Assembly (NCBI GenBank): GCA_021373025.1
Contig: JAJFTL010000022.1
Coordinates: 1-64,000 of the forward strand
From: a bacterium
GTDB lineage: Bacteria > Caldisericota > Caldisericia > Cryosericales > Cryosericaceae
Reading direction: 5' to 3'
Length of the DNA stretch: 64,000 nucleotides
Every line of letters begins with the position of its first letter. Within the stretch, counting starts at the first letter, position 1. This document shows positions 61,661-64,000 of this stretch, piece by piece. The translations under genes were made by a program, and so were the position numbers. The notes beneath the pieces are model-generated. The model made no database searches. It was not told where the DNA came from and worked only from the letters and a program-made list of their open reading frames with translations.

Positions 61661-62677
61661 ATGAAGGGAAGAGTATCGGTAGTGCTCGTGCTCATGCTTG
61701 CGCTTGTTTCGCTGACGGGTTGCAAGTCAGCAGCGACTGGTCCGAAGACGGACAGGGTCGTTTACCTTATTAATGGGGCTCTGGGTGACAATGCGTTCTA
61801 TGATTCTGGACAGAAGGGGATCGACAATATCAAGAGCCAGTATGGGGTTGAGACAAGAACGATCGAATGCAACTTCGATGCAGGGAAGTACGAACCAGGC
61901 CTTGAAGCCGCGGTGCAGTACAGCGATGTTGTATTTGTCATTTCCTATGCGTTCGAGGACAATCTCAAGGCAATGGCAGACAAGTATCCTGAGAAAATCT
62001 TTGTGAACATAGACACGATTGTACAAAACAGCAAGAATACGATTACGTCCATCAAGTATATCGAGGAAGAGAGCGCATTTCTAGCGGGTGTGTGCGCAGG
62101 TCTCACCACAACAGACTTGAGCATCAGGAATATTAACGCTGACAAGGTGGTTGGCGTTGTGGCTGCAGCAGATGACCCAGTGGTAATGGCGTTCGTGAAA
62201 GCCTACGAAGATGGTGTTCACTACATCGATGAGAGCATCAAGGTAGAGCGCGTCGTACTTGCAGGCATCTGGGACGACCCGGCCAAGGGAAAGCAGGCAG
62301 CTCTAAGTCTCTATGACAAGAAGTGCGATGTCGTTTTTCAGGTTGCTGCGGCAACCGGTCTGGGTGTACTCCAGGCAGCCAAGGAACGCGGACTGTACGC
62401 AATTGGCGTCGACACGAATCAGAACGACATTGAGCCGGGATACGTGATCGCGTCGGACATCAAGGATGTCGGCAAGACCATTGAGGATGTCTACAAGACG
62501 ATCAAGGATGGTACGTACAAGCCTGGACAGGTTATTAAGTACGGCCTGAAGACTGGTACCGTTGATCTGGTAACGACTGCCACAGTACAGGTTCTTCCGC
62601 AGAGGATCATCGACCGCATCGACAGCGTCCGTCAGCAAATCATCGACGGGACGCTTGTGGTACCAAAATACCAGTAG
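61661..62677 (+). CDS. BMP-family ABC transporter substrate-binding lipoprotein
   Basis: A 338-residue lipoprotein (lipobox LTGC) of the basic-membrane-protein/PnrA family, which binds purine nucleosides. It has VVYLINGALGDNAFYDSGQKGI and VVFVISYAFEDNLKAMADKYP, then EEESAFLAGVCAGL and a BMP-type C-terminal DTNQND motif. AAGGGAG lies ten bases before ATG 61661. It supplies the ATPase that follows. Confidence 0.92.
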   Translation: MKGRVSVVLVLMLALVSLTGCKSAATGPKTDRVVYLINGALGDNAFYDSGQKGIDNIKSQYGVETRTIECNFDAGKYEPGLEAAVQYSDVVFVISYAFEDNLKAMADKYPEKIFVNIDTIVQNSKNTITSIKYIEEESAFLAGVCAGLTTTDLSIRNINADKVVGVVAAADDPVVMAFVKAYEDGVHYIDESIKVERVVLAGIWDDPAKGKQAALSLYDKKCDVVFQVAAATGLGVLQAAKERGLYAIGVDTNQNDIEPGYVIASDIKDVGKTIEDVYKTIKDGTYKPGQVIKYGLKTGTVDLVTTATVQVLPQRIIDRIDSVRQQIIDGTLVVPKYQ

Positions 62678-62692
62678 AACGGGCTGTTATTC

Positions 62693-64000
62693 GTGAGTGA
62701 CGTCCTGATTGACCTGCAGCACATCAGCAAGGTGTTCCCCCCGGACACCGTGGCGCTTGCAGATGTGTCGGTATCGTTCAAGGCTGGCGAGATTCATGCG
62801 TTGGTCGGGGAAAACGGAGCAGGAAAGAGTACGCTCATGAATGTGCTGTATGGTTTGGAGCACCGGGACGCGGGCGACATTGTCTTCAAAGGGGCCAAGG
62901 TCGATTTCAGGACGCCACGCGAGGCCATTGCAGCCGGCATAGGCATGGTGCACCAGGAGATGCTGCTTATCCCTGAATATACAGTCTGGCAGAACGTTGT
63001 CCTGGGTACTGAGCCGGTAGGTATGTTTGGAACGGTAGATGTGCACAGGGCACGTGAAGGTGTGCGCCGGAAGATCGAGGAATTTCAGTTCAACTTGGAG
63101 GCCGATGCACTGGTTGGAGACATTTCGGTCGCTGCACGCCAGAAGGTCGAGATTCTGAAGCTACTGTATCGGAATGTCTCAGTACTTGTTCTTGATGAGC
63201 CGACGTCGGTTCTGACTCCTCAGGAGATTCCTCAGCTGTTTGGAGAGTTGCAGCGTCTCCGAGACAAAGGTCACACAATCATCTTCATATCGCATCGGCT
63301 GGATGAGGTATTAAGTTTGAGTGACCGGGTAACTGTCATGCGGCGAGGTAAGGTTGTCAGTACGTCTGCATCTTCGTCTTTGACCAAACAGGACCTTGCC
63401 CGCCAAATGGTGGGGCGTGAGGTGCTGTTTACCTCGAGACGCTCGCCACAGGAACCGGGGGACGTCGTCCTCTCAGCGCACGGGCTCAGCTCAAGTACTG
63501 TTGAGCATCACTCGGCCCTGCATGATGTGACTGTCGAAGTTCATTCTGGTGAGATCATCGGGGTGGCGGGTGTCGAAGGGAACGGCCAGTTTGAACTCGT
63601 GAACGCAATCATTGGCCTGATCCCTCTGACATCAGGCAGATTGACTGTAGGCGGAAGAGACATAACACATGCTGACATTCTTGCCAGGCGTTCTCTCATC
63701 GCCTTTGTACCACAGGATAGAGGAAAGATGGGCGCAAGTGGCGCCGCCTCAATTCTGGAGAATGCCATCATGACACACCATATCCTTGATCCAAGCTTTA
63801 GCATCGCCGGAGGGTTGGGCCTCAGCCATCGCCGTGCCACGGCATTCACAGAGCAGGTACGGAAGCAGTTCGCGGTGAGCATGGGCAGGGTGGGGGACAG
63901 CTTCCATTCGTTGTCCGGCGGCAACCAGCAGAAGGTGATTCTTGGGCGCGAGCTACTGCTCGAAACTCCATTTGTCCTGATGGACCAGCCGACACGAGGG
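62693..64000 (+). CDS. Nucleoside ABC transporter ATP-binding protein, partial
   Basis: The first 436 codons of a two-domain ABC ATPase that runs out of the window. The first domain has Walker [11 protein letters not shown]-loop [19 protein letters not shown], a degenerate signature ([13 protein letters not shown]) and Walker [14 protein letters not shown]. The second half shows [14 protein letters not shown] (altered Walker A), [15 protein letters not shown] and MDQPTRG. This double-domain layout with an imperfect second P-loop is that of sugar and nucleoside importers (RbsA/YufO). GTG 62693 starts 15 bases after the lipoprotein stop. Confidence 0.93.
   Translation, partial: MSDVLIDLQHISKVFPPDTVALADVSVSFKAGEIHALVGENGAGKSTLMNVLYGLEHRDAGDIVFKGAKVDFRTPREAIAAGIGMVHQEMLLIPEYTVWQNVVLGTEPVGMFGTVDVHRAREGVRRKIEEFQFNLEADALVGDISVAARQKVEILKLLYRNVSVLVLDEPTSVLTPQEIPQLFGELQRLRDKGHTIIFISHRLDEVLSLSDRVTVMRRGKVVSTSASSSLTKQDLARQMVGREVLFTSRRSPQEPGDVVLSAHGLSSSTVEHHSALHDVTVEVHSGEIIGVAGVEGNGQFELVNAIIGLIPLTSGRLTVGGRDITHADILARRSLIAFVPQDRGKMGASGAASILENAIMTHHILDPSFSIAGGLGLSHRRATAFTEQVRKQFAVSMGRVGDSFHSLSGGNQQKVILGRELLLETPFVLMDQPTRG

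Noticed and set aside
1-64000. CRISPR arrays, insertion sequences, prophage or integrase genes
   Set aside because: No direct-repeat array, transposase motif or phage structural gene is visible anywhere in the window.

Overview
The window is a gene-dense bacterial chromosome segment of moderate GC (estimated by eye at a little over 50%), with Shine-Dalgarno starts, frequent ATGA/TGATG overlaps and sigma70-type promoters. The gene content points to a strict anaerobe that ferments amino acids or peptides and has a peptidoglycan wall: a four-subunit pyruvate:ferredoxin oxidoreductase, a biotin-dependent Na+-pumping decarboxylase, ferredoxin:thioredoxin reductase, a PreTA-type flavoprotein pair, a molybdenum hydroxylase, peptide and amino-acid ABC importers, lipoproteins with clear lipoboxes, Ddl and a Mur ligase. 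No respiratory chain genes are seen. The lineage cannot be fixed from sequence alone; an uncultured anaerobic phylum such as Caldisericota/Cryosericota is a guess. No tRNA, rRNA, CRISPR array, IS element or phage gene was found, so this looks like core chromosome.

Layout. 1-8 kb: end of a TrkH potassium channel gene with a small envelope protein, an amidohydrolase, a HAD phosphatase, a GNAT protein, a CBS/DRTGG-regulated pyrophosphatase and an FGGY sugar kinase. 8-11 kb: guaB-guaA on the minus strand. 11-16 kb: small membrane proteins, UvrD/PcrA helicase and an NfeD-SPFH pair. 16-22 kb: a complete oppABCDF importer. 22-24.7 kb: preT-preA. 24.8-29.4 kb: a Na+-translocating methylmalonyl-CoA-type decarboxylase operon whose delta/OadG subunit appears split into two tiny genes, followed by a ZnuA-like lipoprotein lacking its metal ligands. 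29.5-32.7 kb: porGDAB. 32.9-36.6 kb: cysteine desulfurase, an IscU fused to a DUF59-like domain, threonine aldolase, a glutaredoxin and an FTR-rubredoxin fusion. 36.9-41 kb: two paralogous amino-acid binding lipoproteins on opposite strands, a gamma carbonic anhydrase and an amino-acid ABC transporter. 41-45 kb: housekeeping genes coaD, yceD, asnS, holA, rpsT. 45.4-51.5 kb: mobA, a FocA channel, a decayed DRTGG gene and a three-gene xanthine-dehydrogenase-type enzyme. 51.5-56 kb: pepT with DUF1893, a metal exporter with its own Fur-family repressor and a 7-1-7 operator, and an aldo/keto reductase interrupted by an early amber codon. 56-60 kb: ddl, an alpha/beta hydrolase and a membrane-anchored Mur ligase. 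60-64 kb: dcd, ribokinase and the start of a BMP-type nucleoside importer.

How it fits together. Peptides and amino acids enter through Opp and the polar amino-acid importer and are trimmed by PepT. 2-oxoacids are oxidised by Por, yielding reduced ferredoxin that FTR can use for thiol redox control. Decarboxylation of a CoA thioester drives Na+ export. GuaAB, PreTA, the Xdh enzyme, ribokinase, dcd and the BMP importer form a scattered nucleotide and nucleobase theme. MobA serves the molybdenum enzyme and FocA moves formate or a similar anion.
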